NCBI GenBank assembly: GCA_012522855.1 | Contig: JAAYJQ010000003.1 | Span: 186,001-250,000 of the forward strand | Direction of reading: 5' to 3' | DNA: 64,000 nt | From: Bacteroidales bacterium | Lineage (GTDB): Bacteria; Bacteroidota; Bacteroidia; Bacteroidales; UBA932 | Shown: positions 36,075 to 45,184 of the stretch, piece after piece | Layout: every line of letters starts with the position of its first letter | How positions within the stretch are numbered: the first letter of the stretch is position 1 | The notes under the pieces: model-generated | Database searches by the model: none | Seen by the model: the letters and a program-made list of their open reading frames with translations, nothing else | Told to the model about the DNA's origin: nothing | Program-made: the position numbers and the translations under genes

Positions 36075-38177
36075 ATGGAAGATTATGGATTTCTCAGAGT
36101 AGCAGCGGCTTCTCCGCGCGTGAAAGTGGCCGATGTGGAATACAATGCCGATGCGATCTGCCGTCAGATCGAGGAAGCGGAATCGCGGCAGGTCTCGTTG
36201 CTTGCTTTTCCGGAGCTTTCGCTGACCGGGTACACCTGTGCCGATTTGTTCGGGCAGAATCTACTTCTTGCCCGCGCTGAAACCGCTGTCGGCAGGATCG
36301 CCCGCTGCACCCGCGGCAAAGGGCTCACCCTCGTGGTCGGCGCTCCGGTACGTTTCCGGAACCGGCTGTACAATTGCGCGATCGTGATCCGCAACGGCAG
36401 CATCAAAGGAATCGTCCCCAAAATCTACCTTCCGAACCATAATGAATTTTACGAAGAACGCTGGTTCGCTTCAGGCGCGGATTTTCTTTCCTCTTCCTGT
36501 CCTTCCGCCGGTCGGTTCGTGGACGATGGAAAGAACCTTTACCGGGAAGGATCCGGCGGATCCGTCCGGTATGCCGGCGGGCAGTGCAACCTTTCACCCA
36601 ACCTGCTCTTCGAGATCGGGCGCGCGACGATAGGCATCGAAGTCGGCGAAGATCTCCGGACCCCGGTTCCGCCATCTTCCTACTTGGCACTAGCCGGAGC
36701 GGAAGTGATTGTGAATATCTCAGCATCCAACGAAGTGCTTATGAGGCACTTGTATCGAAAGGAAATGGTACTGAACCAAAGCGCGCGAACGCGATCGGGC
36801 TACATCTATTGCTCGTGCGGTTCCGGTGAATCCACGCAAGATCTCGTCTTCGCCGGTTCTTCCCTGATCTGCGAAAACGGATCCTTGCTCGCAGAGAACG
36901 AGCGATTCCGCGCGGAGGACACGTTGATTGTCGCGGATCTGGACATCGAAAAGCTCCAGACGCTTCGCCGGAAAGACAATTCCTTCAAAGCGTTTTCTCC
37001 GGACGGAACCCCTTCGTCAGCCTATTCCCGGCTTTATTCCCGGTTCGACTTGGGACCGGCGGCCGCAACGGATTATGCCGAGCGGTTTTTCCGGCATGTG
37101 GAGCCCCATCCCTTTGTTCCGGTAGGAGACCCGGAGGAAATCGACCGGCGCGCCCGCGAGATCATGTCCATCCAGGTGGCCGGGTTGGCCACGCGTTTGG
37201 AGCACGTTGACTGCAAGCGGGCCGTCCTCGGAATTTCCGGGGGACTGGACAGTACGCTTGCCCTGTTGGTCACGGTGCTTGCTTTCGACAAGCTCGGACT
37301 GCCCAGGGAGGGAATCCTCGGCGTTACAATGCCTGGTTTTGGAACGACTGAGCGTACTCGCTCCAACGCAGTCGACCTTATGGAAGCGCTGGGCGTCGCT
37401 TCCCGCGAGATCTCCATCGTCCCCGCCGTACGGCAGCATTTCCTGGACATCGGACAGGATCCCGAAAACTATGATGTCACGTATGAAAATGCGCAGGCGC
37501 GTGAACGGACACAGTTGTTGATGGACTTGGCCAACAAGGAAAACGGGTTGGTCGTCGGAACCGGCGATCTTTCCGAACTCGCGCTCGGCTGGTGCACTTA
37601 CAACGGCGACCACATGTCGATGTACGCGGTCAATGTGTCCGTGCCCAAGACTTTGGTGAAATATCTCGTCAAATGGGCCGCGCTGAATCATTTCGATTCG
37701 CCGGCCGCGCTTCCGGCTCAGCGTTCCGCCCGTGAAATCCTGCTGGATGTCGCGGATACCCCGATCAGTCCGGAACTCACGCCTGCAGACGCGGCAGGGA
37801 ACATCCTGCAGAAGACCGAGGATATCCTGGGCCCTTACGAACTGCACGATTTCTTCCTCTACCATTTCTTCCGCTTCGGATACGGCCCCCGCAAATTGTT
37901 CTTCCTGGCCTGCAAGGCTTTTCTCGGCGGATCCGCTGAAAGCGCCGGCATCTTCGTCGGTCCGGAGGGGAGGTCGCATGAATATGACGAAACGACCATC
38001 TTGAAGTGGCTCAAGATATTTTACCGAAGGTTTTTCAGCCAACAGTTCAAACGCAGCTGCCTTCCGGACGGACCCAAGGTCGGCTCCGTCTCCCTCAGCC
38101 CCCGCGGCGACTGGCGCATGCCGTCCGACGCGAAGGTCCGGCTCTTTCTGTCGGAGTTGGATTCCCTTTCGTCTTGA
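36075..38177 (+). CDS. nadE: NAD+ synthase, two-domain form lacking the glutaminase cysteine
   Basis: 700 residues. The N-terminal nitrilase-like glutaminase domain spans about 1-290 and the NAD synthetase domain about 340-660, with P-loop GISGGLDSTLALLV and GTGDLSELALGWCTYNGDHMSMY. Two glutaminase triad residues are present: Glu47 in AFPELSLTG and Lys116 in VPKIYLPN. The third, the Cys nucleophile of the EICED motif, is Gly191 here (EVGED, codon GGC at 36645-36647). Family knowledge says such an enzyme cannot hydrolyse glutamine but can still use free ammonia to amidate deaminated NAD. The flanking PPSS and NISASN segments align normally, so the alignment is secure. A sequencing error is the main alternative. 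Confidence 0.93.
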   Translation: MEDYGFLRVAAASPRVKVADVEYNADAICRQIEEAESRQVSLLAFPELSLTGYTCADLFGQNLLLARAETAVGRIARCTRGKGLTLVVGAPVRFRNRLYNCAIVIRNGSIKGIVPKIYLPNHNEFYEERWFASGADFLSSSCPSAGRFVDDGKNLYREGSGGSVRYAGGQCNLSPNLLFEIGRATIGIEVGEDLRTPVPPSSYLALAGAEVIVNISASNEVLMRHLYRKEMVLNQSARTRSGYIYCSCGSGESTQDLVFAGSSLICENGSLLAENERFRAEDTLIVADLDIEKLQTLRRKDNSFKAFSPDGTPSSAYSRLYSRFDLGPAAATDYAERFFRHVEPHPFVPVGDPEEIDRRAREIMSIQVAGLATRLEHVDCKRAVLGISGGLDSTLALLVTVLAFDKLGLPREGILGVTMPGFGTTERTRSNAVDLMEALGVASREISIVPAVRQHFLDIGQDPENYDVTYENAQARERTQLLMDLANKENGLVVGTGDLSELALGWCTYNGDHMSMYAVNVSVPKTLVKYLVKWAALNHFDSPAALPAQRSAREILLDVADTPISPELTPADAAGNILQKTEDILGPYELHDFFLYHFFRFGYGPRKLFFLACKAFLGGSAESAGIFVGPEGRSHEYDETTILKWLKIFYRRFFSQQFKRSCLPDGPKVGSVSLSPRGDWRMPSDAKVRLFLSELDSLSS

Positions 38178-38209
38178 TCCGGAACCGAAGTCGCTCCGCC
38201 GCGGCCGGT

Positions 38210-38434
38210 TCAGGCGTTTGACGGATCGTCTCCATGATTCTCACGCTCCCGTTCGCGTTCGCGGCGGCGAATCCGGTTGACGGTCAGGGCATAGCCTCGG
38301 TAGAGAAAGTACAAGCCGATCAAGAGGATCAGCAGTTCCTGCCAAAGTTTTCCGCCGGGGCTCGCCAGCATCGTGACGGAGAATCCGATAATGAAGGCTG
38401 AAAATACAAAATAGAGGATGTTCGCGTAACGCAT
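38210..38434 (-). CDS. small two-helix membrane protein, unknown
   Basis: 74 residues: two hydrophobic helices (about 5-25 and 31-48) and a basic, Arg/Glu-rich tail (RRRERERERE) that should face the cytoplasm. No family recognised. It is the last gene of the purine-salvage group, 12 bp after the phosphorylase stop. Confidence 0.6.
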   Translation of the reverse strand: MRYANILYFVFSAFIIGFSVTMLASPGGKLWQELLILLIGLYFLYRGYALTVNRIRRRERERERENHGDDPSNA

Positions 38435-38446
38435 CGTTTCAGAATA

Positions 38447-39280
38447 TCACAGGGATTCGATCAGTCGGGAAAAGAGGGAGGTCATCTTGTCGGCGGCGGC
38501 ATCGGCGGCGCGGACAACGGCATCTCCGTCATTGACATAATCTTCCGCATAGTCGTCGTGCGCTTCGTTGGTGATCACCGACATGCCGAACACGGGGATG
38601 TCCGAATGGCGGGCTACGATGACCTCGGGGATGGTGGACATTCCGACTGCGTCAGCTCCGATCATGCGGAAGTATTTGTACTCGGAAGGGGTTTCATAAG
38701 AAGGGCCGGTGCCGGCGATGTAGACCCCTTCTTTGACTTCGATGTCCATTTCGGCAGCGATTTCCTTCGCCTTGGTCCGGATTTTCGGATCGTAGGGACG
38801 GGTCATGTCCGGAAAGCGCGGGCCGAAATCTTCCAGGTTCGGTCCTACGAGCGGGTTCGGGAGTTTGTTGATGTGGTCATTGATGATCATCAGATCCCCG
38901 ATGCGGAAGTTGTAGTTTACTCCTCCGGCAGCATTGGAAACAAACAAGTACTTGATTCCCAGCACCTTCATTACCCGGATCGGAAGGGTCACCAGATCCA
39001 TGGAGTATCCTTCGTAGAAGTGGAGCCTGCCCTGCATGGCGATGACGGTCTTGCCGCCCAGGCTTCCGATGATGTAGTTTCCTTTGTGGCCGATGGCCGT
39101 TGAGACCGGAAATCCCGGAATGACGCGGTAGGGGATGATGACGGCGTTCTCGATCTTGTCGGCGAGTTTGCCCAGGCCGCTGCCCAGCACGATTCCGACT
39201 TCGGGCCGCAGGAGGCCGAGCTGCTGCTTGACGTAGTCCGCGGCATTGTAGATTCTTTCTGCTCTTGGATCCATATTCAT
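38447..39280 (-). CDS. punA: purine-nucleoside phosphorylase
   Basis: About 277 residues of the trimeric class-I PNP family: [13 protein letters not shown] (phosphate loop), [29 protein letters not shown], and [12 protein letters not shown] plus [10 protein letters not shown] for the base/ribose site. It phosphorolyses inosine and guanosine. The open frame begins at 39319, inside the preceding gene; the ATG at 39280 (or 39274) leaves a normal gap and matches family length. The preceding deaminase could supply inosine-type substrates, linking the two. Confidence 0.92.
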   Translation of the reverse strand: MNMDPRAERIYNAADYVKQQLGLLRPEVGIVLGSGLGKLADKIENAVIIPYRVIPGFPVSTAIGHKGNYIIGSLGGKTVIAMQGRLHFYEGYSMDLVTLPIRVMKVLGIKYLFVSNAAGGVNYNFRIGDLMIINDHINKLPNPLVGPNLEDFGPRFPDMTRPYDPKIRTKAKEIAAEMDIEVKEGVYIAGTGPSYETPSEYKYFRMIGADAVGMSTIPEVIVARHSDIPVFGMSVITNEAHDDYAEDYVNDGDAVVRAADAAADKMTSLFSRLIESL

Positions 39281-39299
39281 TCGTTTTGGGTAAGGATGT

Positions 39300-40577
39300 T
39301 TATGCTTGTTTGATTTCATTCAGCACTTTTCTGGCATCGGCCAGAATGGCCTGCTCGCCGGCGACCACGCGGTCGCGCATCACGAACCGTCCGCCGGCGA
39401 TCAGCGACGAGATACAGTCCGAATGGGCGGAATAGATGAAGTTGGCCAGGAAAGGTCCCGGGGAGAGGAAGAACGAATTGTCGGTATCCACGATCTGGAT
39501 GTCGGCATCATAACCTTCCAGGATCCGGCCGGTACGGAGTCCGAAGGCTTTCGCTCCGTTGACGGTGGCCATCTCCAGCAGGGTTGGGAGCGGAAGGGCG
39601 GAAGGATCCTTCCGCCAGGCTTTCTGGAAGATCGCGGTCGTCTTCATGACCTCCAGCATGTCCAGGTTGTTCGAGGAGGCGCAGCCGTCCGTCCCCAGGC
39701 AGACGTTGGCTCCTGCCTCCGTCAGTTCTTTCCATTTGAACTTGTAGCCGGAGGATAGCTTCGTATTGGAATTGATGTTGTGCACGCAGTTCACGCGGTG
39801 CTTCCCGAGCAGTTCGATGTCATGATCCGACAGCCAGAGCGCATGGGCGGCGATGAGGTCGGGGCCCAGAACGCCGAGCCGGTCCAGATACTCGACCGGA
39901 GAGAGTCCACCGTGGGTGGCCTTGCAGTCCAGGTCTTCCTTTTCGGACTCCGCGACATGCATGTGGATCTTCAAGCCGTGTTTGCGCGCGAATTCAGTCG
40001 CCCAGAGGATGAGTTCTTCGCTCACGGAATAGATAGCATGGATGCCGACCGTGAAGATCGCGCGTTCATTCCATTTCAGTGCTTTCTCATAGATCTTGAG
40101 GAATTGCTCCTTCTCCCGGGCGGATTCTTCCTCATTCATGTGATTCAGGAATACGTACGAAATCGCGCTCCGGATACCCAGCCCGGAGGCGGCTTCCTGC
40201 GCTTCCTCGGCGAAGAAATATTGGTCGTTGAACATCGTTGTGCCCGTCTTGATCATCTCGAGCGCGGCCACTTTGGTCCCCTGGCGGATGAATTCTCCGT
40301 CCAATTTGGACTCCAGGGCCCAGATGTGCGCAAGCCAGTCCTGCAGCACCATGTCCTCTCCGACTCCGCGCATCAAGGACATGGCGGCATGGGTGTGCAT
40401 ATTCACGAAACCCGGTACGGCGACCTTGCCGGTGCAGTCCACGACCTCGCTTCCTTTCGCTTCTTCCGGAAGCGCCGGGTTAGCGGGCGCGATCTTGGAA
40501 ATCTTGCCGTTCGCGATGGAGATGTCGCAAAGCTTTCCATCCAAGGTCGTAATGTCTTTGAGAAGGATCCCGTCCAT
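39300..40577 (-). CDS. mtaD: amidohydrolase: 5-methylthioadenosine/S-adenosylhomocysteine deaminase
   Basis: 425 residues of the TrzN/MtaD amidohydrolase subfamily. Metal ligands are in [38 protein letters not shown] and [15 protein letters not shown]. It should deaminate methylthioadenosine, adenosylhomocysteine or related adenosines to the inosine forms, an alternative to direct SAH hydrolysis. That would connect to MetH (methyl cycle) and to the purine-nucleoside phosphorylase 19 bp downstream. Exact substrate preference cannot be read from sequence. Confidence 0.88.
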   Translation of the reverse strand: MDGILLKDITTLDGKLCDISIANGKISKIAPANPALPEEAKGSEVVDCTGKVAVPGFVNMHTHAAMSLMRGVGEDMVLQDWLAHIWALESKLDGEFIRQGTKVAALEMIKTGTTMFNDQYFFAEEAQEAASGLGIRSAISYVFLNHMNEEESAREKEQFLKIYEKALKWNERAIFTVGIHAIYSVSEELILWATEFARKHGLKIHMHVAESEKEDLDCKATHGGLSPVEYLDRLGVLGPDLIAAHALWLSDHDIELLGKHRVNCVHNINSNTKLSSGYKFKWKELTEAGANVCLGTDGCASSNNLDMLEVMKTTAIFQKAWRKDPSALPLPTLLEMATVNGAKAFGLRTGRILEGYDADIQIVDTDNSFFLSPGPFLANFIYSAHSDCISSLIAGGRFVMRDRVVAGEQAILADARKVLNEIKQA

Positions 40578-40596
40578 TGATTTTCGGATAATTTTT

Positions 40597-40604
40597 CAAA
40601 GTTA
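40597..40604 (-). promoter_or_regulatory. -7 box of the deaminase/phosphorylase unit
   Basis: Minus-strand TAACTTTG (40604-40597), perfect TAnnTTTG, 19 nt upstream of the ATG. Confidence 0.5.
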
Positions 40605-40673
40605 GAAAAAAAATCCGAAAAATCGTCTACGTGAACATCCTTGTGCCGGATGTCCCATTTTCCCGACCCGGGA

Positions 40674-41699
40674 TCAGAGCAGTTCGCGCAAGGCTTCCAC
40701 CTGCTCCGGTGCGGTTGCCCAGGAGGTGGCGAAACGGACCACGGTGTGACGGTCGTCCAGGGCCATCCAGAAGTCGAAGCCGACTTCCCGGGCCAGGGTA
40801 TCCATCCGTTTGTTATCCAGGATGATAAATTGTTGGTTGGTGGGAGATTCCAGGAAGAACTTGCAACCTTTTTCATGCAGGACTTCCCTGAGGCGGTGAG
40901 CCATGTCGATCGCATGGCCGGCGATCTTGAAGTAGAGATTGTCTGTGAACAGGGTGTCGAACTGGACGCCGAGCAGCCGGCCTTTGGCCAGCAGGGCGCC
41001 GTGCTGCTTGATGGTCGTAAGGAAGCGGGCGGGAGCGTTGCCTCGGGGAAACACAACGGCTTCTCCGCAGAGCGCCCCCACCTTCGTCCCACCGATGTAA
41101 AACACGTCGCAGAGGCGGGCGATGTCCGGGAGGGACACGTCGGTTTCGCGGCTCATAAGCCCATAGCCCAGACGCGCCCCGTCCAGGAACAACGGGATTC
41201 GGAACTCCCGGCAAATTCCGGAAAGATCGGTCAATTCCTGTAGGGAGTACAGGGTGCCATACTCCGTTGGATGGGAAATGTACACCATTCCCGGAAAGAC
41301 CATGTGTTCGCGGTTGGCATCTGCGAAAAAGGTTTCGAGGAAGGCGCGAACCTCCCTCGGAACCATCTTGCCGTCTTGTTCGGGCAAAGAGAGTATCTTG
41401 TGCCCGGTGTATTCTACAGCTCCGCTTTCGTGGACATTGATGTGACCTGTTCTCGCGGCGACAACACCTTCGAACCCGCGGAGCATCCCGGCAATGACTG
41501 TGGAATTGGTCTGGGTGCCGCCGGCAAGAAAGTATATATCCGCTTCCGGGCAGCCAGCGGCTGCCCGGATTTTCTCCTTCGCGGATTCGCAGTACCGGTC
41601 TGAACCATAGCCCGGCAATTGCTCCATATTGGTCTCAGAAAGCCTTTCCAGTATCTTGGGATGGGCTCCTTCCAGATAATCACAAACGAAAGAAAGCAT
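40674..41699 (-). CDS. ltaE: low-specificity threonine aldolase
   Basis: 341 residues of the beta-eliminating lyase/threonine aldolase fold-I PLP family. The PLP Lys is in YIGGTKVGALCGEA, the Asp/Arg pair in LFLDGARLGYGL, and FLAGGTQTNS provides the phosphate cup. It cleaves threonine and allo-threonine to glycine and acetaldehyde. It starts 27 bp after the TIM-barrel gene on the same strand and may be read through from the 3-keto-sugar operon, though no functional link is evident. Confidence 0.9.
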   Translation of the reverse strand: MLSFVCDYLEGAHPKILERLSETNMEQLPGYGSDRYCESAKEKIRAAAGCPEADIYFLAGGTQTNSTVIAGMLRGFEGVVAARTGHINVHESGAVEYTGHKILSLPEQDGKMVPREVRAFLETFFADANREHMVFPGMVYISHPTEYGTLYSLQELTDLSGICREFRIPLFLDGARLGYGLMSRETDVSLPDIARLCDVFYIGGTKVGALCGEAVVFPRGNAPARFLTTIKQHGALLAKGRLLGVQFDTLFTDNLYFKIAGHAIDMAHRLREVLHEKGCKFFLESPTNQQFIILDNKRMDTLAREVGFDFWMALDDRHTVVRFATSWATAPEQVEALRELL

Positions 41700-41726
41700 T
41701 TTGAATCGACGGGGAGCAAGCCTCGC

Positions 41727-42629
41727 CTACTTCCCGTATGTGTAATCCGCCGGAACGAAGTCGGAATAGAGCAGGTAGTCCGCGCACATTTTCATGCTCG
41801 TCTTCCAATCCCCGGTGCTGAAGCCCTCGAGTTCGACTACGATCCCTTCGACGCCTGCGGTTTCCGCATTCTTGAAAATCGCGTCAAAGCCGACCATGCC
41901 GCTCTCGCCGAGTTCGAAATGGTCTTTGATGTGCAGAAGCTTGAAACGCCCCGGATATTTTCTGAAATACTCGACCGGATAGGCACGGCCCATGACGGCC
42001 CAGTAGACGTCCATTTCGAAGAACACGAATGCAGGATCGGTGTTCTCCAGCATGAAATCGTATACAACCTGATCTTCCACCTTTTCGAATTCAAACGAGT
42101 GATTGTGGTAGCCGTAGAGCAAGCCGTTTTCGCTGCATTTCTTTCCGATGGCATTGAAGTAGTCGCAATAGGTTTTGAGATCTTTCAGGTTGTCCGGAAC
42201 GCGGAAACTCGGGGTAACGATGTATTTTACCCCGGCAACCTTGTGGTCGGCGATCGCTTGATCCCACCACTTCAAAGATTCTTCAAAGTTGCCGGTTGCA
42301 AGTTCCTCGGGTGAAAGGCCTTTGCCGATATGTGTGGAGAGGGATTTCAGACCCGCGGCCTCCAGATCGGACCGGTATTGCGCGGGATCGACTCCGTAGA
42401 ACTTGCCGTTGTTGTAGCCGGCGGCCTCCACGGCCGTGTATCCCATCTCAGCCAGGGCTTTAAAGGCGTCCGCTTGGTTTTCAGCATACCGCTCTGGATT
42501 GCCGATCACCTGCCGGATGCTGTACAGCTGAACTCCGATTTCCTTTTTGGGCATCGTTTCTTCGGACGGTTTGGGCGCGCAAGCGAATGCGAGCAAGGCC
42601 GTCATGAACAGGAATCCATATTTTTTCAT
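41727..42629 (-). CDS. exported sugar phosphate isomerase/epimerase-like TIM-barrel lipoprotein
   Basis: 300 residues. Lipoprotein signal (TALLAFACAPK, Cys17). The rest is an AP-endonuclease-2/xylose-isomerase-like barrel: IGVQLYSIRQVIG, LSTHIGKGLS, YGYHNHSFEF, FFEMDVYWAVM, LLHIKDHFELG. The metal-binding Glu/Asp/His positions look intact. Secreted members occur with Gfo/Idh/MocA oxidoreductases and 3-keto-disaccharide hydrolases in Bacteroidota, where 3-keto-sugar chemistry has been described. It overlaps the DUF1080 gene by one base. Confidence 0.85.
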   Translation of the reverse strand: MKKYGFLFMTALLAFACAPKPSEETMPKKEIGVQLYSIRQVIGNPERYAENQADAFKALAEMGYTAVEAAGYNNGKFYGVDPAQYRSDLEAAGLKSLSTHIGKGLSPEELATGNFEESLKWWDQAIADHKVAGVKYIVTPSFRVPDNLKDLKTYCDYFNAIGKKCSENGLLYGYHNHSFEFEKVEDQVVYDFMLENTDPAFVFFEMDVYWAVMGRAYPVEYFRKYPGRFKLLHIKDHFELGESGMVGFDAIFKNAETAGVEGIVVELEGFSTGDWKTSMKMCADYLLYSDFVPADYTYGK

Positions 42630-43534
42630 CAGTCAAGCACTTTAATTCGAATGTTCTTGTACCAGACGTCGTTTCCGTGGTCTTGGAAACCGATGTAGCC
42701 TTGGCGGGCTTCTCCGCCCAGGTCATTGAGCAGTTCAAAGGCGAGCGGCCATGCTTCCCGGGAGAATTTGCTCGCCTGGAGCATTTCGGTCCATTGCGGA
42801 GTCCAGAGATGGTATTCCAGGACATTCTCGTCGTTTTGATAGTGCACGACGGTTCCCTGATAGACCATGATTTCCGCGGTGTTCCACTCCTCGAACGGAT
42901 TCTGGTTCTGCGGAACGGCGGGAATCATGTCGTACAGCGACGCGCTCTGGCGGTTCCCGTCTTTTCCGAGCTTCGCATCCGGATGGTTGGCGTTGTCCAG
43001 AATCTGATATTCCGGAGAAGAAATGTAGATGGGCTCGTATCGCTCCGTACCTTCTTCATTCTTCGTCACGACTTCGCGCGCGAGATAGAACACGCCGGAG
43101 TTGCCTCCCTTGGAGACCTTCCAGTCGAATTTGAGCTCGAAGTTCTTGAACTGGGCTGCAAAGATGATATCGCCGCCTTCCAGGGTCTGTGCCTCGCCCG
43201 TACCCGTGCCGGAGAATTTCAGACAGCCGTCCTCGATGGTCCAGCGCGAAGGAACGGCATCCTTGCCGTAACCCCTCCATCCGTCCAGTCTTGTTCCGTC
43301 AAAGAGAATGTAGTATCCCTCTTCATCCATCGGAAGGGAAGCGAGATCAACCTGCGGCTTGGTAATGACGCTATAGGTCGGGACACCTTCTTTTACGAAT
43401 TCCTGGGAAGACGTTTCACCGACGTATTGGATTTCTGCCGGAGGGGCGGTTTCTCCCGCCTGTTTCTTGTTTTTACAGGAGCCTAGCGGCAGCAGAATGG
43501 CCAGGCAGGCTGTGATGCATAAAATCTTTTCCAT
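42629..43534 (-). CDS. 3-keto-disaccharide hydrolase (DUF1080) lipoprotein
   Basis: 301 residues with a lipobox (LLPLGSCKNK) and a DUF1080 concanavalin-like beta-sandwich: YYILFDGTRLDGWRGYG, FELKFDWKVSKGGNSGVFYLAR, EYQILDNANHPD, EWNTAEIMVYQGTVVHYQN. DUF1080 enzymes cleave glycosidic bonds of 3-keto-glycosides. Its place between the exported oxidoreductase and the TIM-barrel lipoprotein supports that reading. Confidence 0.87.
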   Translation of the reverse strand: MEKILCITACLAILLPLGSCKNKKQAGETAPPAEIQYVGETSSQEFVKEGVPTYSVITKPQVDLASLPMDEEGYYILFDGTRLDGWRGYGKDAVPSRWTIEDGCLKFSGTGTGEAQTLEGGDIIFAAQFKNFELKFDWKVSKGGNSGVFYLAREVVTKNEEGTERYEPIYISSPEYQILDNANHPDAKLGKDGNRQSASLYDMIPAVPQNQNPFEEWNTAEIMVYQGTVVHYQNDENVLEYHLWTPQWTEMLQASKFSREAWPLAFELLNDLGGEARQGYIGFQDHGNDVWYKNIRIKVLD

Positions 43535-43562
43535 ATAGTATAAAATTAAACGTTGTTCATCG

Positions 43563-45053
43563 TTATTCCGGCATTTCCGGCAGTGTATAGCCCTCGCGAT
43601 ACTCGCGGCGGATCAAACTGGCGGCGAATTGTTTCGCGTTTATCGGATCGGTGTACTCATTGTTGAAGGTCGGGTGTCCGTCTTTGATTGTGAAACCGTT
43701 CTTCTTGAGGATCCGAACGGTGGCGTTTTCCGGAATATTCGTGAATTCCATCTTTTCACCGTCCCAGTCCAGAACCTGGTTGAGACCCTGCAGGCGCACT
43801 GCGGCGACACCGACGTCGACCATCTCGACAAACGGACCCGCTTCGCTGAAATCCGAACTTGCGGGAACGCGGGAATCCGGATCCTCCTTGCAGGCGCGAA
43901 TCCAGTCCTGCTGGTGGGAAAGGGTGACTTCCCGGAGCATTTTGGGCACTTCCGGCTTCCTGCCGGAAATGAGGAGGGGCCTGTTGCCGTAGCAGCCCAC
44001 AACCATGATGTCCTTGCTTCCGTAGAAGATGCTCGCGCCTCCGTCGATGTTGAGGTTGAAGCCGGCGGGAAGGCCTTCAGGTCTTTCAGGCTTGAAACCG
44101 CCGTCATACCAACGGATCTCGACCTCAGGCATGGCGAGTTTGGGCATATTGGGACGCGCGGGGAATACGAGTTTCATCATTTCCGCGCTCGGGCAGCAGT
44201 CGGTAAGCAGATCCGTGGAGCTGCCTTCAACCTGAATCGGATAGAGCAACTGAAGTCCCTTGAAGGGAACATGCATGATGTGGCAGGCCATGTCGCCCAT
44301 CGCGCCCGTTCCGAAATCCCACCAGCCGCGGAAGTTCCAGGGCGTGTAGATAGAATTGTACTCGCGGAAAGGAGCCGGACCGAGGAAGGCATCCCAGTTC
44401 AAAGTGGAAGGCACTTCCATCACCTCTTCCGGTCTTTCGAGTCCCTGTGGCCAGATGGGCCTGTCGGTGAAACAATCCACCCGCTTTACTTCTCCGATTT
44501 CTCCGTTCCAGAGCCATTCGATCGCCTGGCGCGTACCGGCGCTCGAGGCGCCCTGGTTACCCATTTGGGTGGCGACCCGGTGCTTCTTCGCCAGTTTCGT
44601 CAACAGTCTGGCTTCGTAGACAGTCAAAGTCAGCGGCTTTTCGACATATACATGTTTGCCGGCGGCCATGGCTTGGGCGGCGATGATGGCATGGGTGTGA
44701 TCGGCGGTCGCGACCATCACCGCATCCGCCTCGTTCAGCATTTCATCGAACATTACCCGGTAATCGTTGTACTTCTTCGCCTGGGGGTACTTCTGAAATA
44801 CATGGTCAGCGTACTTCCAGTCGACGTCGCAGAGTCCGATGATGTTCTCGGTTTCCATTTGGGCCAAATTGGCCGCTCCCCGGCCTCCGATGCCGACTCC
44901 TAGAATGTTCAACTTGTCGCTGGCAGCGACTTTTGCATTTTTCTTTTTGGACTGTTGTCCTCCGGCAACGATAATGTTCGGAGCCACAGAGAGTCCGATC
45001 GCCGCCGCCGTTCCCCGTTTGAGGAAGGTGCGTCTTGAGATTTCCTTGGTCAT
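43563..45053 (-). CDS. Tat-exported Gfo/Idh/MocA family oxidoreductase
   Basis: 496 residues. Twin-arginine signal SRRTFLKRGTAAAIG at the N-terminus, NAD(P) Rossmann domain (about 50-170, ILGVGIGGRGAANLAQ, VEKPLTLTVYEARLL), then the Gfo/Idh C-terminal domain with NFRGWWDFGTGAMGDMACHIMH. It should oxidise the C3 hydroxyl of a sugar using a tightly held nicotinamide cofactor, which explains export in folded form. The ATG at 45053 is the first after the promoter that places the Arg pair correctly; an upstream extension adds an unrelated segment. First gene of the operon. Confidence 0.9.
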   Translation of the reverse strand: MTKEISRRTFLKRGTAAAIGLSVAPNIIVAGGQQSKKKNAKVAASDKLNILGVGIGGRGAANLAQMETENIIGLCDVDWKYADHVFQKYPQAKKYNDYRVMFDEMLNEADAVMVATADHTHAIIAAQAMAAGKHVYVEKPLTLTVYEARLLTKLAKKHRVATQMGNQGASSAGTRQAIEWLWNGEIGEVKRVDCFTDRPIWPQGLERPEEVMEVPSTLNWDAFLGPAPFREYNSIYTPWNFRGWWDFGTGAMGDMACHIMHVPFKGLQLLYPIQVEGSSTDLLTDCCPSAEMMKLVFPARPNMPKLAMPEVEIRWYDGGFKPERPEGLPAGFNLNIDGGASIFYGSKDIMVVGCYGNRPLLISGRKPEVPKMLREVTLSHQQDWIRACKEDPDSRVPASSDFSEAGPFVEMVDVGVAAVRLQGLNQVLDWDGEKMEFTNIPENATVRILKKNGFTIKDGHPTFNNEYTDPINAKQFAASLIRREYREGYTLPEMPE

Positions 45054-45104
45054 GGTAGATGCATTGTTAATAATGATTATGAAGCGGCTTTGCCGTATTA
45101 TTTT

Positions 45105-45135
45105 CAAATATAGGAATATTATGGGAAAAGGCCAA
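45105..45135 (-). promoter_or_regulatory. promoter of the 3-keto-sugar operon
   Basis: Minus-strand TATATTTG (45112-45105) with TTG (45135-45133) exactly 20 bp upstream. The -33 box overlaps the end of the T-tract of the DUF3276 terminator. Confidence 0.75.
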
Positions 45136-45163
45136 AAAAAATCCCTCGAGTTTATCGGGGGAT
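45134..45163 (-). terminator. intrinsic terminator of the DUF3276 gene
   Basis: A 9-bp stem with one G-U pairs 45163-45155 with 45149-45141 around a 5-nt loop. Eight T follow on the minus strand (45141-45134). It lies 22 bp beyond the DUF3276 stop. Confidence 0.85.
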
Positions 45164-45184
45164 GGAATCAAGCCGGCGCGCCCG

